64,000 nucleotides of DNA from Sipunculus nudus (Eukaryota > Annelida > Sipuncula > Golfingiida > Sipunculidae). The position numbers were made by a program, and so were the translations under genes. Location of the stretch: the NCBI GenBank assembly GCA_026874595.1, contig CM049322.1:37071340-37135339 (forward strand), written 5' to 3'. The notes under the pieces were generated by a model. That model did no database searches, was not told the DNA's origin, and saw only the letters and a list, made by a program, of their open reading frames with translations. Of this stretch, positions 12,260 to 23,656 are shown piece after piece; position 1 is the first letter of the stretch, and every line of letters starts with the position of its first letter.

Positions 12260-13152
12260 CTAAAAGATAGATTTATAACAACAATGTAATCAAATGAAGA
12301 TAACGTCAGTTTGATTCATGCATGCTAGTTTCCATCTTTATTATACTCTAACCTTTATATACAAATGAAGATAACACTAGGCTTGTTCTCTTAGAGTAAA
12401 TATTAGATGTTCTCTAGACTGTCACCAGCAAATGACGATTCCAATATAATCTGTCAGGTGTATAAAGTATTGCTGAGGTAGCAAGGAACAAAACCGCTTG
12501 AATTAAAAATAACCAGCCCGTCTGTAAAAGTGCTACTGATGACGCCCATCCGACATTTATGCAAACCAAACGGGAGTTTCCCCGAATGTGTTTGATCACA
12601 TTTATACCTGTAGCTAGTCGGTACAAGATATGACCAGCAGACACTAATTCCAGTAATTTCAAATTATCCGCCTCAGAGGACCGGACCCCCTGTTTCCGCC
12701 CATGAAGACAGCCTTATATTTAAGGTCTGTCCTCGTAATAATACACACATACACTCATAAATAAATTCTCAGTTACATGGAGTGGTTCTAATGCCTGCGT
12801 ACGTACACACACACTATAGGTAAGTAGTAAGACATTAACTGGAAAACAGAGAAAGTTGGTCTCATTTACATGATCACTAAACACAAAGGTTCAAATAAAT
12901 CCTCGAATCTTGTCCTCCAGTTTCTTTATTCCGTTAAAGTAACATTGTTGAGGTGTAAATGCGTCCATCGCGCTGATATCAATCCAACCTCCAGCTTTCT
13001 TTCGCGTGATGCTGTTGGATTGGGCAAAAAATCAATCACGGCTAAAACAAAAAGTGGATTAGCTACAATACACCTCCTTTACCTGCATCCAGTACACACC
13101 GATAGTGATGACAGTCCAACGTGAAATTTAGAGTTGATTCCCGTTTTTATTT
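12260..13152. other. Upstream region of the CARD-like gene
   Basis: Would contain the promoter and any 5' UTR exon of the minus-strand gene. No core promoter motif could be assigned. The minus-strand frame at 12414-12662 has no recognised domain. Confidence 0.35.
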
Positions 13153-13767
13153 CTTGCCGGAAATCTTCGATTTCTGCAAGCAGGTTGGTCAGTCGCGGAT
13201 GTCTGTTTGTTTGTCTGTCTGTCTGTGGACTCTCTACAGGCCATAATTTTTCAGCAATTGCTTTCAAACTTACACAGCTGGTAGACAAGCAAAAATCCTG
13301 GAAGCCTATTGTTTTTGGGCATTAAAGGTTAAATGTCAAGGTCAAGGTCATCAAAAGTATACAAAACGGTTTTTTTGTACATATCTGTGTAAATATTGGT
13401 TGTATCTACTTCAACCGTAGCTCATTTTAATCGTCATTTCAAGGCCTATCTTCTGGTGTGTAGCTGACTCAATTTGCGGTAACCATGGTAACGCATTTTT
13501 GGGGAAAAGTGCTGATATTTTTCTAAATTTGTCAGTTTTAAAGCTACAGAGGTCTAGTTTTTTGCTTCAGGTATCATTCACCTAGTACTATAAGATTCTA
13601 TTAAGAGTCTCGCAATATCTCGTATAATATCTCGTCAAACGAGATATTTCGAGATTTCAGTAATCTTGCCCTGGAGGCCACAGTTTTGAAGGAATCTTTT
13701 TTGAAACTGATATATCGTAAGTCCTACACTATTATCTTGAAATCATTTTTTCATTTTATGAATTCGG

Positions 13768-13782
13768 CCGCTAGGGGGCGCT
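13768..13782 (+). promoter_or_regulatory. CTCF-like motif, unit 1
   Basis: CCGCTAGGGGGCGCT differs at one core position from the bilaterian CTCF consensus (CCASYAGRKGGCRS). It may be a chance or repeat-borne match; binding is untested. Confidence 0.35.
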
Positions 13783-14097
13783 GGGTGCAAACCTCTCCAA
13801 CATATCATGTTTTGGCAATATCTCCAAAATTATAAGCCTCAATTACAAAAACTATAGTTTATTTTTTTCCTCTAAGTCTAGTTCATAAACTCGTTTAGTC
13901 ATCTGGTCTCAATCTTGTGTCCCTTTGTCAGGATGTCTGGCTGATTGTCAGTTGTCCGCAATTCGCCTGCTTGCTCTTTCTTGCGTTTCACATATAACAT
14001 TCTACAGGCCATAGTTTTGAAAGAATCCTGTTAAAACTATTACATCTTATGTCTTACACTAAAATAATGAAACAAATTTTTCATTTTCCAGAAGTGG

Positions 14098-14112
14098 CCG
14101 CTAGGGGGCGTT
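14098..14112 (+). promoter_or_regulatory. CTCF-like motif, unit 2
   Basis: CCGCTAGGGGGCGTT lies 330 bp after the first copy, at the same position in the next tandem unit and in the same orientation. Confidence 0.3.
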
Positions 14113-14784
14113 GCACCCAAACTTCCACAACTTATCATTTTTTGCCCATATCTCCAAAACTATAAACCTCAATTACATAAACTATAGCTTATTATCTTCC
14201 TCTGAGGTTTTTTTCATAACATAATTAAGTCATCTGGTCTCAATCTTGGGTTAGTTGGTCACTATGTTTGTCTGTTTTTCAGTTGTTCTTCATTTCGCCT
14301 GCTTCCTGGTTCTTGCGTCTCACATATAGAATTCTACTGGCCACCGTTTTGCAGGAATCGCTTTGTAACTTACTCTTGTTATATTTCGTAACGATATCTG
14401 GAAGGCCTATGTTTATTATTCAAATAAGTCAAAGGTCAAGGTCAAGGTGACCAAAACATATCAAAATCTTATATTCTTAAGAACTTTGTTAATATTGGTC
14501 CAATCTTAACAAATGATGGCTTATTTTCTTTCACTATGACCTTGCTCATTCATCTGACTAACATTACGTCATTTCCGGCAAGCGCGTGACCTCTGGTCAT
14601 CTAGTGTTTAGGTCTGCCACACAGGATATGATTTTTTGTTCCTATGAAATCACATACACGGAGCACGGTTTTACTTATATAGTAGTTAGAATCCGTGATG
14701 CAGTCTCTGGTTACTTACGGTTGGCGTCTCAAGCATAATGTCATTATGATATTAAACAGGCATTGGCCCGGAGGTCGGTGGCAC

Positions 14785-14802
14785 GGGGGGGGGGGGGGGG
14801 GG
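14785..14802 (+). repeat. Poly-G tract (G18)
   Basis: Eighteen consecutive G residues, a potential G-quadruplex and assembly-error site. Confidence 0.95.
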
Positions 14803-15607
14803 TAATACTTTAGCCGCAGCAACCTTTTTCTTTAGGTTTTAAGACCAATGTTTGTGGCCTGGACCCGACCGCTTTTCTGGTATTAGGTCCCGCTCGGTTT
14901 GATCCCTTCTTTTCCTTAATCCTGGATTCGCTGCTGTATAATGTTTTCATTCTTTGTTAAAAAATAGAATGAACACATTCCGTGGATTGGGTTTAAATAA
15001 ATATATAGATATATGTATGTGTGTGTAGGTATGTGCGTATGTGGCGGTATTTAGTAGATGTGTGTTTGTGACCGTGATGTAATTTTAAGACTCGAGTGCG
15101 GACTCAAGTCCACTTCTTTTTAGAGCCTTGGATTCGGACTTGGACACGAGGGTCTTGGAATCGAAGTTCATCATAAGTCTAATAGAACAAAATACTGTAA
15201 TATTACTAACAGGATAGTACAAAAATAAACCACATATGTAACAAACATTTGCTCAACATCGAGAGCTGAATGCAAGTAATCATAATGGTAAATCCATGTG
15301 TAAACTGACATAAAAATATGTTCAATATACTAAAAGTTCAATTTTAAATTTAAATATTTGTATTGGACCCGGACTCGAAGAAGGTGGGCTTGGACTCAAA
15401 GTTAAAAGACTTCGAGTTGAACTCGGATGGTGTGGACGCGACTTCCTCACAGGAATGTGAGGTTGTTTGTGTGTATGAATTGAGGTCTGGACCAATTGAA
15501 AATAAAATCCCGATCCGTATCAACGACTGGTTCAGGTTCCTGATCTAAAAATAAATAAAACTGATTCCCAAACAGCCAGTCTCTGCCAAAGAAAAGCCTA
15601 TTTTCGG
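14803..15607. other. Non-coding, with GGACTC-rich repeat remnant
   Basis: At about 15089-15175 and 15363-15445, clusters of GGACTCAAG, TTGGACAC and GGACTCGAAG lie in roughly opposite orientation. Such motifs are common in the subterminal regions of hAT-type elements. No clean ends or target duplication can be assigned. Confidence 0.4.
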
Positions 15608-15757
15608 TCATTTGGTAGTCACAAAACCTTTTGAAGCGATATAGTTCAGATTTTCGATGATAATCCTGTATGCCGTGGAACTGGATAGGTCATTCAGGAC
15701 GATTAGGGAGGAACCATAATAAGCGTTTGTAGTTATAACACGTGTGGATGGGGTGAC
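15608..15757 (-). CDS. Fibronectin-III-like exon, possibly terminal
   Basis: The exon follows a good minus-strand acceptor (TATATTCTGTTTCAG) and is open for 49 codons to TGA at 15608-15610. The sequence has the alternating pattern of the second half of an FN3 domain: SSLIVLNDLSSSTAYRIIIEN (strand E, the LxxLxSSTxYxI turn, strand F) and FVTTK (strand G). FN3 domains occur in receptors and adhesion proteins. The first half would be on an upstream exon, possibly 16444-16543. No minus-strand polyadenylation signal is obvious just below, so it may be an internal exon read through. The family call is from pattern only. Confidence 0.4.
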   Translation of the reverse strand, partial: VTPSTRVITTNAYYGSSLIVLNDLSSSTAYRIIIENLNYIASKGFVTTK

Positions 15758-16443
15758 CTGAAACAGAATATAACCGTGTGCAGCTCTCGACCTGCAAATG
15801 ATAATTATCTGCTGCCGATTTTCGCATCGGGTGTACAATCCTGACCCAAATGCAGTGAAGCAAAAATCATTTCTCTTAAAAGTGTATCCTTAAAATATAT
15901 CGGAGGCTTCGTGTTTGTAGATCAAATGGAAATATAACATGTAAGTTGTTCTATTATTTTACTTATCACATTAATTGTGTAGACCATCTTTTTTGTATAG
16001 TATGCCTACCAAATCGTGGGCTCCAGTGATATTCAATAACCCAGCACATGTAATATTACTCGTTCTCTAAGGTACCTTTAGAAGTGCTTCTATGGCCCGA
16101 ATGGTAAAAAAGCCTTTATCAAGGAAACTGATGGTCTCTCATGACATAATAGGGTATGTGGCCACAAAATGTCTTCTGCGTCCTGATTATATCTGTTTAA
16201 GTTACTAGCCTTACATATATCAACCTCGCATATGTTAGATGGATAATATAATTTTAACGTTTTTGTTAGCTTCCCCTACTTAAAAAAAAAAATATTTAAT
16301 GCTGAAAGGGTATGGTTGATAATAAAACTGCGTATAAACCTTCATTGTGTAGGTACGAATAAATGGCTGAACGACTGGGACCGGGCTCACTGGCATCTGT
16401 TAGCTGAGAGTATCAGCAAATTATAGCTGTCTCTACAAAATAC

Positions 16444-16543
16444 GTCTTGCGTTAAGATCGCATGAAAGTACAACACGAATCTACCTGGGTGCTGATCATA
16501 CGGTTCCCACTTGAAATTAGCACCAATTAATAATGTAACATTT
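16444..16543 (-). CDS. Candidate upstream half of the FN3-like domain
   Basis: The open segment NFKWEPYDQHPGRFVLYFHAIL resembles strands B-C of an FN3 domain, which carries the conserved W-x-P. It ends at a codon boundary with donor-like GAC|GTATTT, in phase with the exon at 15608-15757. Its 5' splice acceptor is poor, and an in-frame TGA lies just above. It could be a decayed or chance match. Confidence 0.25.
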
Positions 16544-16611
16544 CTTCAAGCTAAATGCTATTCCTAAACATATGTTAAATGTGTAGCGGGTTGAGACATA
16601 ACAGGTCTTAC

Positions 16612-16653
16612 CTTTGAACTTTTCCGAAAGCACACCTACTTGTTCACTAAGGT
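16612..16653 (-). CDS. Candidate 42-nt phase 1-1 exon
   Basis: A minus-strand acceptor with a long T tract ending GTGCAG lies directly above, and donor AAAG|GTAAGA directly below. One frame is open (LSEQVGVLSEKFK), entering and leaving in phase 1, the usual phase between extracellular modules. Its splice sites are the best in this area, but its phase does not fit the candidate exon at 16444-16543, so the gene model is incomplete. Confidence 0.3.
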
Positions 16654-16819
16654 CTGCACAAAAAAAAACAAAAAAAAAAAACGGCCGAAATGCCAGGTCT
16701 GGGAATCACCTGGAAACCATTACCCTCCCCAAGATATGTTTCCTTTTCAATTCACAAATTGGCCATATACTGTGGTATATTTCCGTGCAAACGCTTAAAC
16801 ATTAAAAATTGAACACTAA

Positions 16820-17157
16820 ATGTGATACGTTTGGCTATTGGTAGCCAATGCAATTTAGTTTTGAACAAATGTTTTGAACCCCCTGCATTTTTTTGTTATT
16901 GTTGATCTGCAATTCCATATAATATACAATTTGAAAAGTCAATATGTGACATCGCCCTGCCGAGAACCAGAATTTTGGTTGCTTGTGAGAAACAGCCTGA
17001 TAGTATTTAATATAAGAATGTTTATCATAGCAGTTTTGCATATCTTTACATGTTTTCTGAAATTCAGTGTTATCAACCACGCGCCCATATACCTTATTAC
17101 AGGATTCCTTTCAACAATATCGCCATTAATATTGATTTTCATTTTCCACCAAGCCAT
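16820..17157 (-). mobile_element. LINE fragment, post-RT region
   Basis: Two overlapping minus-strand frames carry the end of a CR1/Rex-type RT. The first has NGDIVERNPVIRYMGAWL, RKHVKICKTAMINI and IRLFLT. The sequence then shifts frame through segments resembling SHIDFxNxILYGI and KKMQGVQN, and a further frame near 16830 resembles LHWLPI. The order and spacing fit the region between the RT palm and the C-terminus. It is broken by frameshifts and truncated at both ends. Confidence 0.75.
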
Positions 17158-17830
17158 CGTTAGTTAATTCAGTAGAGGTGTTTCACATGAATAATTTGGT
17201 GCGTTAGCAGCTTGATTCCTGGGATTATGAGATTATGTTCGTCACAATTTACTAGGTTCCCGGATCGGAAACTAAATTATATTGCACCTCCCATCCGAAT
17301 TGAGACAAAAACACAAACACAGATGGCAAATGTAAGAGATATATAATTTGGTGAAAATATATATAATGCGCCAGAATTACAAGTACTAATTATGTTCATA
17401 ATGGAGCGGCGCCATGCAAGATAAAAAAAAAAAAAAACCATAATAGAACGATGAGTCCAAAATTTAAATTCCAAATCAGGATCAATCTCAGATATATGGT
17501 AAATAGTATTATATTAAATCTGTAGTAGGTAGTATTATAAAACTGATGAACTAAAGTAATGATAGAATAATTTATCGTCACGCGAAACACAACATGTGTC
17601 ACTGCTAAAAAGAATAACATTACAAAAGGCCGTTAGGCTGAGTCTATGCCAGCCCCTCCTTCCGACTATGTGGCATTGATGTTTTGCAATATGGGCTAAA
17701 TGATATGGGAGATGTACAATTTGTAGGCGTTGGAATTCCATTCCCTAAGAAACTGAATGAGATCGGGTGACAGGACTATCCGGTTGGCCAAAGTAGCCCT
17801 TCCTCTGCGAAAACTGTGTCCAGAGAAGTT
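17158..17830. other. AT-rich flank of the large duplication
   Basis: No gene is visible. At 17243-17279 it holds a sequence (ACTAGGTTCCCGGATCGGAA) that recurs at 21531-21567 and 28229-28265 inside the duplicated unit. Confidence 0.5.
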
Positions 17831-18768
17831 ATCTGATTGGAAGCCCGCGCGCAAAAGATCAGATCGAAGTAGGTGCTTAAACTTTGTGGGAAGCTCGGGC
17901 GCGAATCCGTTTGTTACTGGATAAACGAACAGGAGGCGCCATGGGATAACCGGAAGCTATAAAGGATGGCTCGCAGAGGGCACAAAGGGTGATTCGGTAA
18001 GGACGGTAATATGATATTGACGGTTCCGACACGTCAATCATCCTTGAGCAACAGCCAATCAGAAGTGGACAAAATATCTCATGTCGTCATCTGTTTTTGG
18101 CTGGCTGCGATAAAACCCTTGCCTGATTTAGCTTAATTTAAGAAAAATGACGTATTCAGGATTATTTAAAAAAATAAAAATGGTAATAATATGATGTAAA
18201 TGTACTTTAAGAAATGGAAATTATTCCCAAAAGAAAAAAAAGAATGAAAATCTATGATAAATTGAATATAGGTTGAGAAACTGACCGATGCTTGTGCCAA
18301 CAGTGTGTCCGAGCAACGACGCCGAAGTGAGAAGTGGCGACGTTTTTGGTACAAATATGTGCATGAAAGTATCCATGCGATGATTATATCCGCAAAACCG
18401 CATTTAGACAGTGATTACAGGAAATTGATACAACAGGGCTATATCTGTGGCTTAAACGCTTACTTATGCGAGTGTCAATCAAGTTTGTATCCCGCCCACA
18501 TGACCTTGATCACGGGATGTATTCACAGCTGCGTTTTTTTTTCCAAATGCGAAGTTGAGGATTCCTGAAGGAACGCTGTTACATGTTTTGATAGGTATTT
18601 GATAGGTATACGAGGTACGTATTTGAACATAGTTTTCTAAATCTTAATCGTCATAGTACGATAAAATTTTGCAAGCAGTAGGGATAAAAACTAAACATGG
18701 AACATCCATTTAACTTTTAGTAAAGTTTTACGATTCAGCGTTCTCAGTAAGTCCTCGAGAAGTACGTA

Positions 18769-18838
18769 CCAGAAGTTGGACGTAGCATGCGTCACTGATT
18801 TCCGAATCCTGAATCCGCAATCGGCGTCCAACTTCTGG
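18769..18838. repeat. 14-bp perfect inverted repeat with 42-nt loop, unit 1
   Basis: CCAGAAGTTGGACG (18769-18782) is exactly inverted at 18825-18838. It could form a cruciform or RNA hairpin. No function is assigned. Confidence 0.8.
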
Positions 18839-20256
18839 GGCGTTGGCGAAGCTGTCATTTGTGGAACTGTATGCACACTGGCAGATTTTAACAACTTTTT
18901 ACTTAGACTAGTTCATATACTAGTTATAGCCTAAAAATATAGGCGATGTTTTAAGGTTTGGACGTATATCTCCTGTTACAGCTAACTAAAATAAAATTTA
19001 TGTTCGGACTCTAAGTAAAAACTTAAATCTAAAACTAAAAGGTGTGTGTGTATGGGGGGGGGGATCTACATTCTCCTGTGATTTTTTTATGCAAGCCAAT
19101 TCATTCCCTTTCCAAGACCAGCGCCTAATAAATTCTCATTTACCTCAGTGGAATATTTCTTTTTATCTTTCTCAGATACAAATATTAAATTTTTGTTTAT
19201 TAATATTGGAAAGTCATATTTCAAAATGATCACTGCTGATTTATATTCCGGAGAAAACTAATGGCCTGATCAATTATGCAAAACAAATAATAAAAATATG
19301 TCATCGGATCTGTTTTAAGTATAATATATTTTCTTCATCACACTAAATTAAAATCATTAAGTATTTTTTAAAGTCTAAAAGATGGGAATATTTGTTCGTA
19401 TTGATTTTTTTCATCCTCTACACCATTCACCATTTCTTTCAAGTTTGTATACAATTATTAATCAAAATAATAGCCCAATAGAGTATATAAGTTATTAAAT
19501 TAAACCTTAAAATATCAACTGTGTAACTGTAACAGTACATTTTATTTTCTGTCATGTATCATTGTAGCATCAATGTCACCACTTGTAAATTATGGGCCTG
19601 ACAAATACTTGCCAAACCAATAGGCATATCCCATGCAAGCACTGTACGGACCAGACTGCAATCAGTTCAACATTATCTGCCAATCAACGAATGTAAAAAA
19701 ATATAAAGTAATAGAAAATATTATGTGTAATTCTGTTGCTTGTTTTAAATTGTCTTAACACAAGTTTCTTACTCATGCTATCAAACCATGGGTCTGTTCC
19801 TACTGTCCCTGTTGTTTTGTTGCTGGGTGACACTTCAAGGCAAGTGGCACAATGAGTAAAATATTGTAGTATGAGGAATTTTATTCTGCGAGTCCTGTAC
19901 ACTTTTCAGATCAAGACTGCTTCACTAACAGTTCTGTAAAGTACATATAATTAATACATTTTTGATTTGACACCTAATCAACAAGTAACAGGTGATCATT
20001 AATTAAAAAATTATGAAAAATACAAGTTGACATCTCAAAATTACATGTATCAGAATAACCATCCATTACTGTATAAGTACACTTTGCTAGGGTGACAGTA
20101 GTTTCATAATTGACCTGTTTACTCAACCATCATACATAAATTTGCCAGTTAAATACTAGTTATAAAGTTATGCATGGCACAATTTAATGTGCAAGGTGTT
20201 ATATAACTCATTAATTAAGTCCCCCCTGATAGGGAGATCAATACCCTGGTGGAAGA

Positions 20257-21222
20257 ACAAGGTAAGTTCTACCTCCCTTGACTACCTGGGAGGCCAAGAT
20301 GAGTTTGCCCGCTAAAGACCGTAGTTGCGTTAATGTTGCGAGCGATCTGATGGAGAAGCTTCTAATCTCTGCCTAAAACTCTTGCAGTTTATTCTCCGTC
20401 AAGGACAGAGTTAAGGCACGGGAATCTATTTCGATGCCCAAAAATCAAAGACTTTGGGCGGGGCTCTCTGCCTTTTCCCAGTTGATCGAGAATCCGAGGC
20501 TTCGCGAAAGAACGATCAGTGTGTTCAAAGTTTGTAAACAGTGATTCTTAGATGGAGATACAATGAGAAAATCGTCGAGATATACAACAATATTATCATA
20601 CCCTTTACGAGCCATCTTTTGCCGAACTGCTTGCGTGAGTCGGTGAAATATGTTCGTTGATAATTTACTGCCAAATGGTAGTCGGGTATCCAACATAAAG
20701 GTTTGTTGAATTTTTTTTGGGGAAAACGCCATCGTAATCCGAGGAATCGCCAGTTTGAGGGATGTACAGGAACCAAACGATATGCTGATTTTAAATCTAT
20801 TTTCGCCATGAAAGCCCCTGGGGTAATTAATTTAGCCGCGTCGTCAGCGGATTGATAAAGTTATTTTTCGTGGGTAATCGCGTAGTCATTTACTGCATGA
20901 CCGAAGGGACGACTACAATCATGAAATTAACGGATATCCGACGAGTCGCTTTTGTTGACGGCACCTACGTCACTCTTTATGAGAGGAGTTTTAAAGGTGA
21001 TGACATAACGGCATTCGGCCGATTCATCGCGAATTTGTTTTTTACTTTGTCCTTATGCACGATAGCCGATTTGAAATTATTGACTGTAATCGGTTTACGG
21101 TTTCGGGAGGCTCTAACACCCGAAACGCATTTGTGATTCCCTCAGAAAGGAACATTCTGTCAGGATCATGTTCCAGTTCCGTGCAACTCACGATTGCTTT
21201 AAGATAAGTTGAAAGATGTGGT
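20257..21222 (-). pseudogene. DIRS-like reverse transcriptase/RNase H fragment, unit 1
   Basis: Read on the minus strand, successive frames give a DIRS/Ngaro-style RT: an N-terminal block (FLSEGITNAFRVL), HDCSRPFG, VNDYA, SADDAAKLITPGAF, AKIDLKSAYRLVPVHPSNW, DTRLPFGSKLS, the catalytic YLDDFLIV, FLGIEIDS and finally LAGKLILASQVVKGGRTYL, a hallmark of the RNase H start in DIRS elements. Several stops and at least two frameshifts interrupt it (one near 20730 moves from the DLKSAYR frame to the YLDD frame). No tyrosine recombinase or terminal repeats were found. It is an inactive piece on which no host function can be based. Confidence 0.8.
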
Positions 21223-21530
21223 GAATTAATGCTTGGGGGTGCTTGTTGAGGGTTTGAGGATGTGGCAAACCGATACTAGACAAACGTTTCCGTATTTACA
21301 GTTCCTGAAGTTGCACTTACCGACGTTAAACAATCGGCAAACGGGCTGTTCGTTCGCTCGTATTTTATTTTTTTTGTGTGTGTTAACGAGGCCCCGATGG
21401 ATTGCTTTGTTTTTGTTTTAAAGTCAAAGTTGCGAGGTGAGGGGGCTCGTAACCCCATTCAAATGCCATCGCGGACTGCTGGCAACGGTATTCATTGTCA
21501 TATTCTAGGATGCTATGCCACCACGGAGGT

Positions 21531-21567
21531 CACATTTACTAGGTTCCCTGATCGGAAACTAAATTTA
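21531..21567 (+). repeat. Short dispersed repeat
   Basis: Shares about 33 of 37 bases with 17243-17279, outside the duplicated unit (both have CAAACTAAATT-like ends after GATCGGAAACT). It may be the edge of an older repeat family. Confidence 0.6.
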
Positions 21568-22223
21568 TTGACGTTTAGATCACAAGCTTGAAGCCACTGG
21601 TTATCTTCCGATTTTAGCCATTTTTATGAGTATAGCCAAGTCAGTGTATTGTAACACAGTTAAACCATAATATTTCACTTATTGATTTTACTGACTGAAT
21701 TTTTAAAGATGCTAATTAATGTTTCCACTTGTTTTTCTGAATTCATATTTATGTTGCAGTTTGATGTTTACAAGATTTACAGGGTCACTACATGTGGGTT
21801 TAATCATATATATATATATATATTTCAATAGTTGATCCATTGTCCTTACCATCAGCTTGTTAGTGATTTGGGATTTTGGGGATTTTTAACCTATACATCA
21901 CACTCTTGTACTTCCATTTTGTTATTTCTTTCAATGTTATTACGCCATTTCTAAGCAATCTGCCTTGTAATCATGCCTCACATAGCGTTAATAAACATAC
22001 AGCTGATATCACGATTGGTGTCTTAGGCCTATTGACAATACCTACATATGATTAACACTCCATGCCACTTTGTTCAAAAACGGGCTCCATCCCTGCGTTA
22101 AAAGGGTTTTGACTGTCGTTGTTAACATAAAAACAGACCAGTTAAAATAACAATATGACCTCTTTTGGAGTAAATATTATATATTTATTGTTACTGAAAC
22201 ATTTTTGCTCACGGAAAAATATT

Positions 22224-22290
22224 CGGCTGATCCCGGATTCGAACCTATATCGGTGGTGCACATGTCCAGCGTTAGAACCGTTCTGCTAAA
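22224..22290 (-). repeat. tRNA-like (SINE head) remnant, unit 1
   Basis: On the minus strand it has an A-box-like TTTAGCAGAACGG and a B box GGTTCGAATCC at nearly tRNA spacing. The T stem and acceptor do not pair well. It is related to 7681-7740. Confidence 0.5.
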
Positions 22291-22324
22291 AAAACAAACT
22301 TTACGTTATATACACCCCGTAACA

Positions 22325-22325
<1 letters not shown>

Positions 22326-22388
<63 letters not shown>
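22326..22388. repeat. (AT)n microsatellite, unit 1
   Basis: Alternating AT with one AA interruption. It is 8 bp longer than the partner in unit 2. Confidence 0.95.
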
Positions 22389-22391
<3 letters not shown>

Positions 22392-23439
22392 ACCTATGTT
22401 CCATCACAATCAATTACTTATTTCATTCCTTCAATCTGCCTTATGCAAGATGTAGGCTGGTCATACAAAACACACGTGTTTGCTGAGACTTTTCTATGCT
22501 CGTTTTGTGGAGTAGTTTATACCCTATTAGTGAATGTTTATAGAAATGCCAGTAATCGATACCGCCAACATCTAGTAATAGTGGCCGGATGGTGTTAGCA
22601 TATTTCCACTTTCACAATTTTTTTCTCAGCATGAGCACCAGTGAAACCCTTTTTGGACATTACTGTAGAGTAAATATTCAAATAATATATTTGGATATCA
22701 TCTCTTCTTTGTCTTCAATACATGTTATTCCTTTTGTGTAACTAAGAAAACCTTATATATCCAGCTAAGTTGACCCTAAGCACCAACATAGACTGTTATA
22801 TCATATAACTATGATCATGCAGACGTGCATAGATATATAAAACAACAGGGATCGTGCAACAGACAGGCTAACTGCATATTATATCAGCATCTTTTGTGTA
22901 TAATATACAGGAAAACATGTCCGATGACAAGAAGACTTTTAAAGGACGCAAAAAAGAAAAACGTATATGATATCTATTTTAATATTATGTATTTTTTATA
23001 TTTAATATTTATAAAATTTAATCTTGTATTAATATGTAAAGAATGATTTCCTTATACTTTTCTCACTTCAGACGATCTAACTAACGATCTGCTGTTAATC
23101 TTAACAACTATAAATCAAATTCAACGATAGGTGTCTTACGCTTCTTAAAATATTCAATTTTGACATACCATGTTTTTTGTTGTTGTCAACATAAAGACGG
23201 CTTAGGCAACAGAGCTTTGCAATATCCAGCATTTTTATTTCGACAAGAAAATATCCGAAGTATCTGGAAACTAAAGTTTACGGTTTTTGGTATTTGGCTA
23301 TGCGACCCGTGAGAGTAGGCCCCCGTCAGAAGCCAGGGTAATTGTCATTGGACCGACGATTACTTGACCAGCTTGCCTCAAACCGATACTCGTATATGTA
23401 GAAATAAAAGAAAACTTGGTGGCTTCCCGTAAGGAAAGA

Positions 23440-23656
23440 AAAGCTAAAACGATAAAATTATATTCAGGAATATAACTATGGATTTGCATGAATATTCAGT
23501 AAAGGGATTGTTTTAATGCCAAGACAAATACATCGATAATCAATACAGGCGGACCCATTAGCCCCTTATCTGTTTGTAATGGCTGAAATATTAGCAATAA
23601 TGGTATGTGAGTCCCTTAAAATTCAAGGAACAATCAATGGAAATATATATTAACCA
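23440..23656 (+). pseudogene. L1/Tx1-like LINE RT segment, unit 1
   Basis: Plus-strand frames give QADPLAPYLFVMAEILAIM, the RT block otherwise seen as GDPLSPYLF. Its continuation into FADDTT is interrupted by the hAT element at 23657. In unit 1 the downstream LINE part is lost at the duplication junction. Stops precede the block. Confidence 0.7.

Larger units (their letters stand above)
13153..14582. repeat. Inverted-repeat-bounded element with 332-bp internal tandem units
   Basis: The region starts with CTTGCCGGAAAT (13153-13164) and ends with its exact inverse ATTTCCGGCAAG (14571-14582). Inside, a unit that starts near GGCCACAGTTTTG (about 13675) recurs near 14007 and partly near 14340, a spacing of about 332 bp. 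Each full unit holds CCGCTAGGGGGCG and ATATCTCCAAAA. AAGGTCAAGGTCA runs lie near both ends (about 13340 and 14433). It contains no coding frame. It looks like a non-autonomous mobile element with internal amplification; no target duplication was identified. Confidence 0.6.

Noticed and set aside
18166-18568. Overlapping frames of 60-98 codons on both strands, repeated at 24866-25301
   Set aside because: No recognised motif; their repetition reflects only the tandem duplication, not conservation.
20852-21136. 94-codon plus-strand frame, repeated at 27550-27834
   Set aside because: It is antisense to the DIRS-like RT fragment and is a shadow frame.
22224-22290. Functional tRNA gene on the minus strand
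   Set aside because: T and acceptor stems pair poorly; it is better explained as a tRNA-derived relic.
23298-23489. 63-codon minus-strand frame (also at 29988)
   Set aside because: It overlaps the plus-strand LINE segment and has no motif of its own.
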